Source: Verrucomicrobiaceae bacterium (GTDB taxonomy: Bacteria > Verrucomicrobiota > Verrucomicrobiia > Verrucomicrobiales > Verrucomicrobiaceae). Taken from it: a stretch of DNA of 64,000 nt. Below the pieces are notes generated by a model, which was not told the origin of the DNA, did no database searches, and saw only the letters and a program-made list of their open reading frames with translations. Below, in pieces: positions 17,801 to 27,053 of this stretch (its first letter is position 1; every line of letters starts with the position of its first letter). The stretch covers positions 203,418-267,417 of the forward strand of contig JAIBCL010000009.1 of NCBI GenBank assembly GCA_019694165.1, written 5' to 3'. The position numbers and the translations under genes were made by a program.

Positions 17801-18675
17801 GGTGCGTCAGATGATGTGTCGTCCGTGGCCTTCAGGAATAGGCGTTCCAGCGTGGTGCGAGGATTGCCCATCTGGAGGACTCTTGAGCCGCCGCCCTCGG
17901 CGGCGACGAGCGCACGGATGCGCGCGAGCAGCTCGGGAGAGGCTTCCTCCAGCACGATCTCGGTCTGGTTCTCGACGGCGATGAGTTCGTCGAGCCGTCC
18001 CTCGCGGACCATTCTTCCGTGCGACATGATGCCGACGCGATCGCACACCTCCTGTAGCTGCTCCAGCAGGTGGGACGTGACGAGCACGGTGATGCCGCGC
18101 TGTTTGAACTCGATGATCAAGTCGCGAATCTTCCGCGAGCCGGCGGGGTCCACGCCCGCCGTCGGTTCGTCGAGCACGAGCAGCCGCGGCTCGTGAATGA
18201 GCGCCTGAGCGAGGCCGATGCGCTGCAGCATCCCCTTCGAGTAGCCGCCCACACGGCGCTCTGCCGCGTCTTCGAGACCGGTGAGGGCGAGCATTTCCCT
18301 GGCACGCGCACGCAAGCGCCCGCCGCCGAGTCCGCACAGCCGGCCATAGAACAGGAGTGTCTCCATGCCGGTGAGGTGCTTGTAGAAGTACGGGTTCTCC
18401 GGCAGGAAGCCCACGTCCTGGCGGCTCTGCACCGTGGTGCTGTCCCGGCCGAAAATCTGCGTGCGTCCCTCGTCCGCCGCGAGCAGACCGAGCACGACCT
18501 TCATCGTCGTCGATTTGCCGGAGCCGTTCGGCCCGATGAGGCCGTACACCTCGCCAGCCGCCACCGTGAAGGACAGCTCCCGAACTGCGACGAACGACTT
18601 CCGTCCAAGATGGCCCTTGAAAACCTTCGTGAGGTTCTCAACGCTGACGGCGGAGGTGGATGCACTGGGCGGCAT
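17797..18675 (-). CDS. ABC transporter ATP-binding protein
   Basis: 292 residues. Walker A GPNGSGKST (48-56), a Q-loop region with GFLPENPYFYKHLTG, the signature GGYSKGMLQRIGLAQALI, and Walker B LLVLDEPTAGVDP are all intact, followed by the switch SHLLEQL. A C-terminal extension (ETEIVLEEAS-like, LARIRALVAAEGGG) is seen in ABC-2 export ATPases. It is the first gene of a three-gene operon with a permease and a TPR protein. The start at 18675 is the first ATG of a convincing N-terminus. Confidence 0.92.
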   Translation of the reverse strand: MPPSASTSAVSVENLTKVFKGHLGRKSFVAVRELSFTVAAGEVYGLIGPNGSGKSTTMKVVLGLLAADEGRTQIFGRDSTTVQSRQDVGFLPENPYFYKHLTGMETLLFYGRLCGLGGGRLRARAREMLALTGLEDAAERRVGGYSKGMLQRIGLAQALIHEPRLLVLDEPTAGVDPAGSRKIRDLIIEFKQRGITVLVTSHLLEQLQEVCDRVGIMSHGRMVREGRLDELIAVENQTEIVLEEASPELLARIRALVAAEGGGSRVLQMGNPRTTLERLFLKATDDTSSDAP

Positions 18676-18823
18676 GGGCGGGGCGAAATAGAACGCAACG
18701 CTCTCTGCAATGCAATGAACGAGACGGATGGCTCCGGAAATTTCGTCCCGCGCGTATCATGGGCGGGGGCTTGGCGGCATGTTCCGCTTGCCATGTCCCG
18801 GCCGCTCTCTTAGCAAGCTGTGC

Positions 18824-19741
18824 ATGAAAAACATCTTCCTAGCTCTGATGTTGGTGGCGGGCGTGGCATCCGCCGCAGAATCGAAATTCAAGGTGCTCAT
18901 CGTGGATGGGCAGAACAATCACAAGTGGGACATCACCACGCCGGTGCTGAGGGATGCGCTCGAAACATCGGGCGCGTTCATCGTCAATGTCAGCACCACG
19001 CCGCCGAAGGGAGCACCGGCCGGTGCGTGGGATGCGTGGCGGCCGAAATTCGCCGATTACGCGGCGGTGGTGAGCAACTACAACGGCGAGACATGGCCGG
19101 AGCCGGTGCGGAAGGATTTCGAGGCGTATGTTTCCGGTGGCGGGGGATTTGTGTGCGTTCATGCGGCGGACAATTCCTTCCCTGACTGGCCGGAGTACAA
19201 CAAGATGATCGGCGTGGGCGGCTGGGGCGGTCGGAACGAGAAAAGCGGGCCGCGGCTTTTCATCAAGGACGGCAGGCTCATGCGCGATACTTCGCCAGGC
19301 GCAGGTGGCAATCACGGAAAGCAGCATCCGTTTCAAGTCACCATCGTGGACCCAGGGCATCCGGTGACAAAGGGGTTGCCGAAGCTGTGGATGCACCGGC
19401 AGGACGAACTCTACAACAGCCTGCGCGGTCCTGCAGAGAATCTCACCGTGCTGGCCACCGCCGTATCCGAAACCACGAACAATGCCGAGCCCATGCTGAT
19501 GGCCATCGGCTACGGCAAAGGCCGCGTCTTCCACAATGCGATGGGCCACGCCGATTACTCGATGCTCGACCGGGGCTTCTACGAAATCATGCAGCGCAGC
19601 ACGGAGTGGGCGGCCACCGGTGATTGCAAGGCGACGGCCGACGTTCCCGCTGATTTTCCCACCGCCGGCAAGGAAACGGAGGTGCGTCTCGAAGGCTACC
19701 CGAAGATGGCGCCGCCGGTTCCGAAACCGGACAAGAAATAA
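18824..19741 (+). CDS. Secreted ThuA-domain protein
   Basis: 305 residues from ATG 18824, which begins a signal peptide (MKNIFLALMLVAGVASAAES). The ThuA fold (class I glutamine-amidotransferase-like) spans the mature protein: KVLIVDGQNNHKWDIT, a strand with YAAVVSNYNGETWP, GGGFVCVHAADNSFPDW, KGLPKLWMHRQDELYN, and GKGRVFHNAMGHADYS. ThuA proteins are tied to trehalose/sugar use in rhizobia and are abundant in Verrucomicrobia and Planctomycetes, where their activity is mostly undefined. It is monocistronic by position, 163 bases from the next gene. Confidence 0.85.
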   Translation: MKNIFLALMLVAGVASAAESKFKVLIVDGQNNHKWDITTPVLRDALETSGAFIVNVSTTPPKGAPAGAWDAWRPKFADYAAVVSNYNGETWPEPVRKDFEAYVSGGGGFVCVHAADNSFPDWPEYNKMIGVGGWGGRNEKSGPRLFIKDGRLMRDTSPGAGGNHGKQHPFQVTIVDPGHPVTKGLPKLWMHRQDELYNSLRGPAENLTVLATAVSETTNNAEPMLMAIGYGKGRVFHNAMGHADYSMLDRGFYEIMQRSTEWAATGDCKATADVPADFPTAGKETEVRLEGYPKMAPPVPKPDKK

Positions 19742-19904
19742 CCGGACGCCGATGAGCGCCCTGGCTTTCGGGAGATGACGGTGATCCATCACGGTGGATG
19801 CGGGTGGATCGTCGCACGCTTCTGGTTCTGGTTTGACAAGAGCTGGCTGCCCGGGAATCTCCGCGCCTCAACTCATTCGTCATTCAGCATTCGTCCCCCC
19901 CGTC

Positions 19905-21134
19905 ATGCGCATCCGCACATTCCAAGGTCTCGTCCCCGCTCCAAAGTTCGCCGCTGAAGTCGCCGCCGTTCCTTATGATGTGGTGAATCGCGATGAGGCC
20001 CATGAGCTTGCCAAGGACAACGCGATCAACCTGCTGCATGTGGATCGAGCGGAGATTGATCTCGATCCGGAAATCGATCCTTATTCCGCGCCGGTGTACG
20101 CGAAGGCACTGGAGACATTCAAGGAACTGCAAATCCACGGCGTGCTCCTGCGCGAGAGCGGCCCGTGCATGTACGCCTACCGGCAGATCATGGGCGGGCA
20201 CTCGCAGACGGGGTTGGTGGCCGTCTGCCACGTCGAGGACTACGAGCACGACGTGATCAAGAAGCACGAGAAGACCCGGCCCGACAAGGAAGACGATCGC
20301 ACCCGCCTCGTGGACACGCTGAGCGCAAACACGGGGCCGATCTTTCTCACGTATCGCAGCCATGCGGGCGTCACGGCTTTGATCAACTCGCATGTCACCA
20401 AAGAGAAGCCGATCTATGACATCACCGCGCCAGACGGAGTCAAGCATCAGGTCTGGCGTCTGCCGCCGGGCAAGTGCGTCTCGATCACCTCCATCTTCGA
20501 GACCGACATTCCGTGTGCCTATGTTGCCGACGGCCATCACCGCGCCGCGAGTGCCTTCCGCGTGGGCAAGAAGCGCCGCGAGAGCAATCCCCAACACAAT
20601 GGCGGCGAGGACTACAACTGGTTCCTCAGCGTGCTCTTCCCCGGCGACGAATTGAAAATCCTGCCCTACAACCGCGCGGTGAAGGATCTCAACTGCCTGA
20701 GCCGCGAAGACTTCATCGCGAAGGTCGGCAGCATTTTCAGAGTCGAACCCACCGCCGACAAAGAACCGGGCTGCTCTGGCTGCGCGTGCATGTATCTGAA
20801 GGGCCAGTGGTATAGCCTGAGCTGGGACGTGGATACCTCCGCCAGCCCGATCGACCAGCTCGACGTAAGCGTGTTGCAAGACCGCCTGCTCAAGCCCGTG
20901 CTCGCCATCGACGACCCGCGCACGAGCAAGCGCATCGACTTCATCGGCGGCATCCGCGGCACGGCGGAGCTGGAGAAGCTGGTGGACTCGCGCCAATTCT
21001 CCGTCGCCTTCTCCATGCACGCCACCACGGTGGATCAACTCATGGCCATCTCCGACGCCGGCCAGATCATGCCGCCGAAGAGCACCTGGTTCGAGCCGAA
21101 GCTGAGGAGCGGGCTGTTCATCCATACGTTTTGA
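19905..21134 (+). CDS. DUF1015 family protein
   Basis: 409 residues from ATG 19905 (MRIRTFQGLVPAP), the typical DUF1015 beginning. Seen: AAVPYDVVNRDEAHELA, INLLHVDRAEIDLD, GPCMYAYRQIMGG, the central CAYVADGHHRAASA, LNCLSREDFIAKVG, and near the end DFIGGIRGTAELEKLVD and IMPPKSTWFEPKLRSGLFIHTF. The GHHR motif and overall order match the family, which has been noted beside serine-biosynthesis genes in other bacteria, though none is present here. It is cytosolic, with no signal peptide. Function is unassigned from the sequence. Confidence 0.85.
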   Translation: MRIRTFQGLVPAPKFAAEVAAVPYDVVNRDEAHELAKDNAINLLHVDRAEIDLDPEIDPYSAPVYAKALETFKELQIHGVLLRESGPCMYAYRQIMGGHSQTGLVAVCHVEDYEHDVIKKHEKTRPDKEDDRTRLVDTLSANTGPIFLTYRSHAGVTALINSHVTKEKPIYDITAPDGVKHQVWRLPPGKCVSITSIFETDIPCAYVADGHHRAASAFRVGKKRRESNPQHNGGEDYNWFLSVLFPGDELKILPYNRAVKDLNCLSREDFIAKVGSIFRVEPTADKEPGCSGCACMYLKGQWYSLSWDVDTSASPIDQLDVSVLQDRLLKPVLAIDDPRTSKRIDFIGGIRGTAELEKLVDSRQFSVAFSMHATTVDQLMAISDAGQIMPPKSTWFEPKLRSGLFIHTF

Positions 21135-21293
21135 GCGGCCCGGGAGCCTGCGGTTCCGGATGATGCGCGTCTTGGAGCCTGTTTCTCCGTCCCAAGGAAT
21201 CGCCTTTTGCGCCGGGGGGCCGGGGCGTGGCTTGAAATCCTGCGGCCCGCAGCCCTCCGACGATTTGGCACATGCCCTGCTTTGCCGGTGGGA

Positions 21294-22736
21294 ATGCAGA
21301 CTTTTCAGCACTACGACACCTCCGGCTTCTTCGACGAGGTATTCGCGCCGTCGTGCGCGGTGCGGCCGCATTATGACACGGTGGTGCGCTCGCTTGACAC
21401 GCTGGCCGCGGGGGATTTTGCCCGGCGCCAGCAGTCGGCTGACGCAGCGTTTTTGAAGCAAGGGGTGACCTTCACGGTGTATGGCGACGACAAGGGCACG
21501 GAGCGCATCTTTCCCTTCGACCTGATGCCGCGCATCATTCCCCGCAATGAGTGGGAGCACATCGAGTCCGGGCTGGTGCAGCGTATCACGGCGCTGAACT
21601 TGTTCCTGAACGACGTGTACCACGGCCAGCAGATCATGAATGACGGCGTGGTGCCGCGTGAGATCGTCGAGTCCGCCGCGCATTACCGCCCGGAGTTTCG
21701 CGGCATCACCGTGCCTCATCACATCTACATTCACGTCTGCGGCACCGACCTCGTGCGGGACGATTCCGGCGCCTACTTCGTGCTCGAGGACAATGGCCGG
21801 TGCCCCAGCGGAGCCTCTTATGTTCTGGAGAACCGCCAGGCGATGAAGCGCACATTTCCGCATCTGCTGGAGCAGCTGCCTGTACGCCCCGTGGATGGCT
21901 ACGGAGCCATGCTGCGTGCCACGCTCGCGCATCTCGCGCCGCCGGGTGTCGTCGATCCAGCCATCGTCGTGCTCACGCCCGGGGTCTGTAACAGCGCCTA
22001 TTTCGAGCACGCGTATCTGGCGCGGCAGATGGGCGTGCCCATTGTGGAGGGCCGCGACCTCATCGTGCGCGACGACCGTGTGTTCATGCGCACCACCGGC
22101 GGCCTCGTGCAGGTCCATGTCATCTACCGTCGCATCGATGATGACTTCCTCGATCCGCTTGTGTTTCGGAAGGATTCGCTGCTCGGCGTGCCGGGTCTCG
22201 TCCGGGCCTACACGGTCGGGAACGTCGCGCTGGCAAACTCCATCGGCACCGGCGTGGCGGATGACAAGGCCACGTACGCCTACGTGCCGAAGATGATCCG
22301 CTACTACCTCGACCAGGAGCCGATCCTGCCGAACGTGCCCACTTACCTCGGCGGCGAGCCTGACGATCGCGCCTACATATTGGAGCACCTCGACTCTCTC
22401 GTGGTAAAGGCCGTGAACGAATCCGGAGGCTACGGCATGCTCATGGGGCCTTCATCCACGCAAGGGCAGCGTGACGAGTTCAAGCGCCGGATCGTTGCAA
22501 ATCCGCGCAATTACATCGCGCAGCCCGTGCTCTCGCTCTCGCGGCACCCGACGTTTGTCGGAGATCACTTCGAGGGCCGCCACATCGATCTGCGGCCCTA
22601 CATTCTTTACGGCGACAAAATTCAAGTGCTCCCCGGCGGTCTCACCCGCGTGGCCTTGAAGAAGGGTTCGCTGGTGGTGAACTCCTCGCAGGGCGGCGGC
22701 AGCAAGGACACCTGGGTGCTGTGGGACGCCGCGTGA
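21294..22736 (+). CDS. Circularly permuted type 2 ATP-grasp protein (DUF404/DUF407)
   Basis: 480 residues from ATG 21294 ([10 protein letters not shown]). Typical features are [39 protein letters not shown], a [19 protein letters not shown] segment, [50 protein letters not shown] and [15 protein letters not shown]. The family is predicted to be an ATP-dependent carboxylate-amine (peptide-bond) ligase. It is followed 36 bases later by the alpha-E gene and then a transglutaminase. This conserved trio was linked by Iyer and Aravind's amidoligase survey to peptide synthesis or tagging. The substrate is unknown. Confidence 0.9.
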   Translation: MQTFQHYDTSGFFDEVFAPSCAVRPHYDTVVRSLDTLAAGDFARRQQSADAAFLKQGVTFTVYGDDKGTERIFPFDLMPRIIPRNEWEHIESGLVQRITALNLFLNDVYHGQQIMNDGVVPREIVESAAHYRPEFRGITVPHHIYIHVCGTDLVRDDSGAYFVLEDNGRCPSGASYVLENRQAMKRTFPHLLEQLPVRPVDGYGAMLRATLAHLAPPGVVDPAIVVLTPGVCNSAYFEHAYLARQMGVPIVEGRDLIVRDDRVFMRTTGGLVQVHVIYRRIDDDFLDPLVFRKDSLLGVPGLVRAYTVGNVALANSIGTGVADDKATYAYVPKMIRYYLDQEPILPNVPTYLGGEPDDRAYILEHLDSLVVKAVNESGGYGMLMGPSSTQGQRDEFKRRIVANPRNYIAQPVLSLSRHPTFVGDHFEGRHIDLRPYILYGDKIQVLPGGLTRVALKKGSLVVNSSQGGGSKDTWVLWDAA

Positions 22737-22772
22737 CAGCACTCTGCTCGACAACCGCCTCCAACCAGCCTC

Positions 22773-23810
22773 ATGCTCAGCCGCGTCGCCGACAGCGTTT
22801 ACTGGATGGCCCGTTACATGGAACGGGCCGAGAATCTCGCGCGTCTGCTGCTGGCCAATGAATCGCTGATGCTCGACTCCGGCATCAGCGATGACCGTGC
22901 GTTCTGGGAGCCGATCCTGATGACGACGGGAGATGAATCCGGTTACGGCGGACTGTATCCCGAAGTGCGGGGCGACTACGTCCAGGACTATCTGGCGGCA
23001 AATCCGAAGAACTCGAACTCGATCCACAACTGCATCCGCACTGCGCGCGAGAATGCGCGCATGGTGCGCGATCAGCTGAGCGATGAAGTATGGCGCGCGG
23101 TGAACGACTTGTATTTGTTCGTCAGCAGTGACAGGGCCGCGTCGATGCGTGCGGAGTCCGCCGTGGGCTTTTACGAGGCGGTCATCCAGGGGGGCTGCTT
23201 GTTTCAGGGCGCCTCGCGTGCCACGATGATGCGCAATGAAGCGTGGCAGTTTTTCCAGACCGGCACGTACCTCGAGCGCGCGGACAAGACCTCGCGGCTC
23301 ATCGACGCGTGTTCGGACGTCGCGCTCACCGTCCCGCCGCATCCCGATGCGCGCCCGCTGCGCTGGCAGGCGCTGCTGCGCTCATGCTCGGCGTGGCACG
23401 GCTACCGCGAGCAGCATCCCGCCGTGGCACCCCGGGACGTGGTCGAGTTCCTGTTTCTCAACGAGCAGTTCGCGCGCTCCGTGCGTTTCTGCGTGCGCGA
23501 GATGCATCTCGCTCTGAAGCAGCTGCCGCTGCCGCCGGGATCGCCGGTCAACAGCCCCAGGCGGCTGGCGACACGCCTGTTCAACGATGTCGATCTCGCC
23601 ACCGTGGACGAGATCATTGACGCCGGACTGCACGGCTACATCGACCGGCTTCAAGCACGGCTCAACGACATAGGCGCCGCGATCTTCGAAACGCACGTGC
23701 TCTACGCTGATTTGACGCCGGTCAGCCTCCTGTCGCCCGTACCATGCACCGTCGCGCCACTTGGTGCCTGGCATGGTGACCTCGACATGCAGATTCAACA
23801 GCAACAATGA
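22773..23810 (+). CDS. Alpha-E domain protein
   Basis: 345 residues, nearly all helical. The N-terminus MLSRVADSVYWMARYMERAENLARLL is the family hallmark; an internal FLERADKTSRLID-like repeat of the same motif appears as TYLERADKTSRLID. The domain is named for its conserved alpha-helical Glu and always accompanies circularly permuted ATP-grasp and transglutaminase genes. It has no signal peptide. The stop overlaps the start of the transglutaminase gene (ATGA at 23807-23810). Its role in the complex is undefined. Confidence 0.9.
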   Translation: MLSRVADSVYWMARYMERAENLARLLLANESLMLDSGISDDRAFWEPILMTTGDESGYGGLYPEVRGDYVQDYLAANPKNSNSIHNCIRTARENARMVRDQLSDEVWRAVNDLYLFVSSDRAASMRAESAVGFYEAVIQGGCLFQGASRATMMRNEAWQFFQTGTYLERADKTSRLIDACSDVALTVPPHPDARPLRWQALLRSCSAWHGYREQHPAVAPRDVVEFLFLNEQFARSVRFCVREMHLALKQLPLPPGSPVNSPRRLATRLFNDVDLATVDEIIDAGLHGYIDRLQARLNDIGAAIFETHVLYADLTPVSLLSPVPCTVAPLGAWHGDLDMQIQQQQ

Positions 23811-24652
23811 ATCTCCGTGTCTTTCACCGCACGCGCTACGTTTACCGGGTGCCGGTTTCGGACAGTTCGAATCAAGTGCGTCTGCGTCCGGCCACGGAGG
23901 ACCCGAAGCGGCTCAGCTTTTTTCTGTTGAACGTGCATCCTCCCCGCCGGCTGCGGCACTTCCGTGACGAGTTCTTCAACTATGTGCAATGGTTCGAGCT
24001 GCCCGAGCCGCACACCGAACTCGTCGTCGAGGCCACCAGCCACATCAAAACCAGTTCCCAGTATGCCGAGGGCAGACCCACGGGCGTTTCCTTGGGCGGC
24101 CTCGGCGGCGAGGGGGCCGACTCGCTGCGGCCTTACCTGACCAGCAGCCGCTATGTAAACGTGAACCAGGATGTGTGGCGTCTTGCCATCGACGCCAAGG
24201 AGGACCGGACTGATGTTTTCGAGGTCGCCGAGTCGATCATGCATCTGGTGCATCGCGAATGGACCTATGCGCCCGCCGCGACCCACGCGCAGACGCACAT
24301 GGACGAGGTGCTGTTCGACCGCCGAGGAGTGTGCCAGGACTTCGCGCATGTGATGCTCGGCATGTGCCGCGCGCTGGACATCCCGGCGCGCTACGTCAGC
24401 GGATATCTTTACAACGGCCCGCGCGGGACGCTTCGAGGTGCCCAGGCTTCGCACGCCTGGTGTGAGGTGTGGTTGCCTGGGCGCGGCTGGTTCGGCCTTG
24501 ATCCAACGAACAACACGCTCGCGGACGAGCGCTATGTCAAGATTGCCACTGGTCGCGACTATGACGACGCCGCACCCATCCGCGGGAGTTTCAGCGGCCC
24601 GCCCGGTGCGACGGCTGCGCTGGACGTGACGGTGGAGGTCGAGGAACGCTGA
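23807..24652 (+). CDS. Transglutaminase-like cysteine protease/transferase with Bact_transglu_N domain
   Basis: 281 residues. The N-terminal beta domain (MNLRVFHRTRYVYRVPVSDS) is the Bact_transglu_N region. The catalytic triad is intact: Cys176 in RRGVCQDFAH, His216 in ASHAW and Asp232 in GLDPTNN. It is coupled by a 4-base overlap to the alpha-E gene and is cytosolic by lack of a signal peptide. In this cluster the enzyme is thought to hydrolyse or remodel the amide products of the ATP-grasp ligase; this is inferred from gene context, not shown. Confidence 0.9.
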   Translation: MNLRVFHRTRYVYRVPVSDSSNQVRLRPATEDPKRLSFFLLNVHPPRRLRHFRDEFFNYVQWFELPEPHTELVVEATSHIKTSSQYAEGRPTGVSLGGLGGEGADSLRPYLTSSRYVNVNQDVWRLAIDAKEDRTDVFEVAESIMHLVHREWTYAPAATHAQTHMDEVLFDRRGVCQDFAHVMLGMCRALDIPARYVSGYLYNGPRGTLRGAQASHAWCEVWLPGRGWFGLDPTNNTLADERYVKIATGRDYDDAAPIRGSFSGPPGATAALDVTVEVEER

Positions 24653-24667
24653 TCCGACGGGGATCAG

Positions 24668-25309
24668 TCAGAAATTCACCTTGAATCCAGCCTCGGCCAT
24701 GTGGCCTTTGGCGTCGCCGTATTCCGACATGGCGTCGAGCACCTGGACGTAGCGGTAGCCAAGGTTCAGCGATACATCGCTGGTCACCTTGTAGCCAAGG
24801 CCCGCGCGCGCCTGCCACGCAAAATGCCAGTCGCCATCCTTCTCTCCGGCACTGACGCCCTGGAGTTCTGACCACGCGGTGCCGAGGCCCGCGCCCGCAT
24901 ACATGAGGAGCGAGTCCGTCAGGTTCAGGGTGTAAGTGGCATTCAGCGTGATGGGCACCATGTGCAGGTCAGCCGAGCCGGTGGCACCACCTCCGTGGCC
25001 GTCCACCACATCGTAGTTACCACTCAAATAACCGGCGGCGAGACCGAGTGAGAAACTGGGACTGAAGCGATAGCCCACTGACCCATTGATACCCCACCCG
25101 TCCTTGTAATGGAGGTCCTGGCAGCCACAGGCTGTGGCGTCGTTGAGCCAGAGGTAGCCGGAGCTGACACCAGCATACCAAGCACTGGTAGTGGGCACCA
25201 TGGGCGGTACGATGGGCCGGGCAGGGGGCACCTTGGCGAGGATCGGGCCGGCGATACCGGCCCCCGACAGGAGCAGGAGGCAAATGGCAGAGATGGCAGT
25301 TTGTTTCAT
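24668..25309 (-). CDS. Outer-membrane beta-barrel protein
   Basis: 213 residues from ATG 25309 with a signal peptide (TAISAICLLLLSGAGIAG). After a proline-rich linker, alternating amphipathic strands follow: AWYAGVSSGYLWL, WGINGSVGYRFSPSFSLGLAAGYL, VPITLNATYTLNL, LLMYAGAGLG, WQARAGLGYKV, LNLGYRYVQV. The last residue is Phe (AEAGFKVNF), the classical barrel end recognised by BAM. The eight-stranded small porin/opacity-like type is likely. Its upstream region is AT-rich with a perfect TATAAT. Function unknown. Confidence 0.8.
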   Translation of the reverse strand: MKQTAISAICLLLLSGAGIAGPILAKVPPARPIVPPMVPTTSAWYAGVSSGYLWLNDATACGCQDLHYKDGWGINGSVGYRFSPSFSLGLAAGYLSGNYDVVDGHGGGATGSADLHMVPITLNATYTLNLTDSLLMYAGAGLGTAWSELQGVSAGEKDGDWHFAWQARAGLGYKVTSDVSLNLGYRYVQVLDAMSEYGDAKGHMAEAGFKVNF

Positions 25310-25345
25310 GGGGCAGAGGGTTTTGGAGTTCTGTAAAATATAGTC

Positions 25346-25370
25346 ATTATAAAAGAAGCTGGAAAGTCAA
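25346..25370 (-). promoter_or_regulatory. Candidate promoter of the outer-membrane barrel gene
   Basis: On the minus strand a perfect TATAAT (25346-25351) is preceded by TTGACT (25365-25370), but only 13 bases separate them, which is short. The region is strikingly AT-rich against its surroundings and lies about 37 bases from the start codon. The -10 is the better supported part. Confidence 0.3.
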
Positions 25371-25508
25371 AGTTCCAAGTTTGTTTGGGGGCACCCACAC
25401 CCGTCCCCTCCCGCTGATGCTCTGCCTGACGCCGGGCCTCGGTGATCTTCAGCCCCCACCGTCAACCCGGGAGGTGCCTATTCATCGCGACGGCTGGCGG
25501 GCCCACCA

Positions 25509-27053
25509 CTACCTCGCTGACGGAACAGCGACCGTGTAGCTGATGTCATCGAGAAAGATTCTCACCATCTGGCCGCCGACCTGCGACGTGAAGAGACCGA
25601 AGCGATCCAAGATGGCACCCTGCTTTTTTGCGCCGGGCTTCAATGGCAGGGAGACCGACTCGGTCCCGAGCGTCACATGCATTTCGCCATTGGCATTGTT
25701 CGCCTGGGGATCATAGACAAGCGACCAGTCGAACACCTTGCCGGGCGTGAGGATCGGGCCTTGCTCGACCTTTGCCCGGGTGCCTTTCGCCGTCGTGAGC
25801 GCGGGGACAAAATAGTGACCGATGCGGGTTGGGCCGCCGACATGGATGCCGACAAAGTTTCCGGCTTCATCGGGCGATCGCTCCTTGCCCGGGCTGCTGA
25901 ACCAGCCAAAGAGCATGTCGCTGTCCGGTCCCGCAGCCACGAGTTTCACCTTTCCGCGCGCTTCGAGGCGCTGGTCGAGATTCAGTGGCCCGACACGATC
26001 CGCGTAATAGCCGAACTCGCCGGATCGCCAGAGTCCGCCGCCCACTTCGCCCGGAGCCGCGCCACCCGCATGATTCGTGTCCGCGCTCCAGCCAAAGTCA
26101 TGCGCGCCGGTCACCTCGCGGTCTTCATAAGTCGCGCGATTGCCGTTCGCGACCCAGTCGGGATCCTTCGCGAAATCCTCAGCGTGGCCGTCGATGGCGA
26201 GGTCGTCGAAAAACAACGTCGCCGCGCCGCCGGACTTCATCATGTTCGCCACGCCGAAGCGATCGAAGGTGGCGCCTTCGATCTTGAAGCCGGGCGTCAC
26301 GTCGATGGTGAACGTGGTCGTGTTCGGAAACCTGGCCTGCGCCTCTTTTTGCGCGGCCTCGCTGAGCGCGCCGTAGTCCTGCGTGGTGTGCGCATCGCTT
26401 TGCATCGTGAAGACGAACTGCCCGTTGCCATCCGCCGCCTGCGGATCGTAAGCCAGGGTCCAGTCATAGCGGGTGCCGTCGTTCCTCAAAGGCGTGGGGC
26501 GGAACTTCCCAGGCAGATACGGCGTGACGAAGGTGCCGCACGATTTGTTCGTGTTCGTGATCAGCCGCAACGCGAGGCGGCCGCCTTTCCCCTCAAAATC
26601 AAAATCCAGCCCAAGCGATCCGATCGGCCTGCCGCTGCCGCCCGGCTGCTGCGAATTGAAGAAACCGAAGAACACGCCGGCGCCCGGCTGACACTGTGTG
26701 ATCACGAAGCTGCCGGACGCCGAGAACTTGTCGTCGAGCGTCTTCGTCGAAATCGCCCGCGCATACGAGGCGTGCTTCGTCGAGCGCTGAATCCGCCCGC
26801 CGATTTCGCCCGCCGCCCTGCCGGCATGATTCGTGGCGCTGTAGCCGAAGTCCTGCTTCACCGTCGGCATCCGCTTGGGCGTGATATGGTTGTTGCGTCC
26901 TTCCCATCCTGGATCGCGATCGAAGTGCTCGGTCTTCAACGGCGTCGCGTCGCGTGCCGTCGCGATGCCGCAGAAAAAAACCATCATGCAAACAGCCGGC
27001 GAGTTCATCTTTCTCATACGGCAACGCAAAACGACAAGACCGCTTGGCTTCAC
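25509..27053 (-). CDS. Secreted protein of unknown function with two similar concanavalin-like halves
   Basis: 514 residues from GTG 27053, which overlaps the upstream stop (GTGA); ATGs at 27017 and 27008 start shorter signal peptides (MNSPAVCMMVFFCGIATA). The protein is internally duplicated. The first half has DPGWEGRNNHI, FGYSATNHAGRAAGEIGG, a FFGFFNSQQ strand, YDWTLAYDPQA and a final LFFDDLAIDG. The second half has DPDWVANGNRA, FGWSADTNHAGGAAPGEVGG, LFGWFSSPG, FDWSLVYDPQA and IFLDDISYTV. The layout fits two beta-sandwich (lectin/LamG-like) domains. I recognise no named family. It is co-transcribed with the upstream secreted protein. Confidence 0.7.
   Translation of the reverse strand: MKPSGLVVLRCRMRKMNSPAVCMMVFFCGIATARDATPLKTEHFDRDPGWEGRNNHITPKRMPTVKQDFGYSATNHAGRAAGEIGGRIQRSTKHASYARAISTKTLDDKFSASGSFVITQCQPGAGVFFGFFNSQQPGGSGRPIGSLGLDFDFEGKGGRLALRLITNTNKSCGTFVTPYLPGKFRPTPLRNDGTRYDWTLAYDPQAADGNGQFVFTMQSDAHTTQDYGALSEAAQKEAQARFPNTTTFTIDVTPGFKIEGATFDRFGVANMMKSGGAATLFFDDLAIDGHAEDFAKDPDWVANGNRATYEDREVTGAHDFGWSADTNHAGGAAPGEVGGGLWRSGEFGYYADRVGPLNLDQRLEARGKVKLVAAGPDSDMLFGWFSSPGKERSPDEAGNFVGIHVGGPTRIGHYFVPALTTAKGTRAKVEQGPILTPGKVFDWSLVYDPQANNANGEMHVTLGTESVSLPLKPGAKKQGAILDRFGLFTSQVGGQMVRIFLDDISYTVAVPSAR

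Noticed and set aside
19884..22388. Minus-strand ORF of 834 codons
   Set aside because: Antisense to the DUF1015 and ATP-grasp genes, both with clear family motifs; it also spans two genes and the gap between them.
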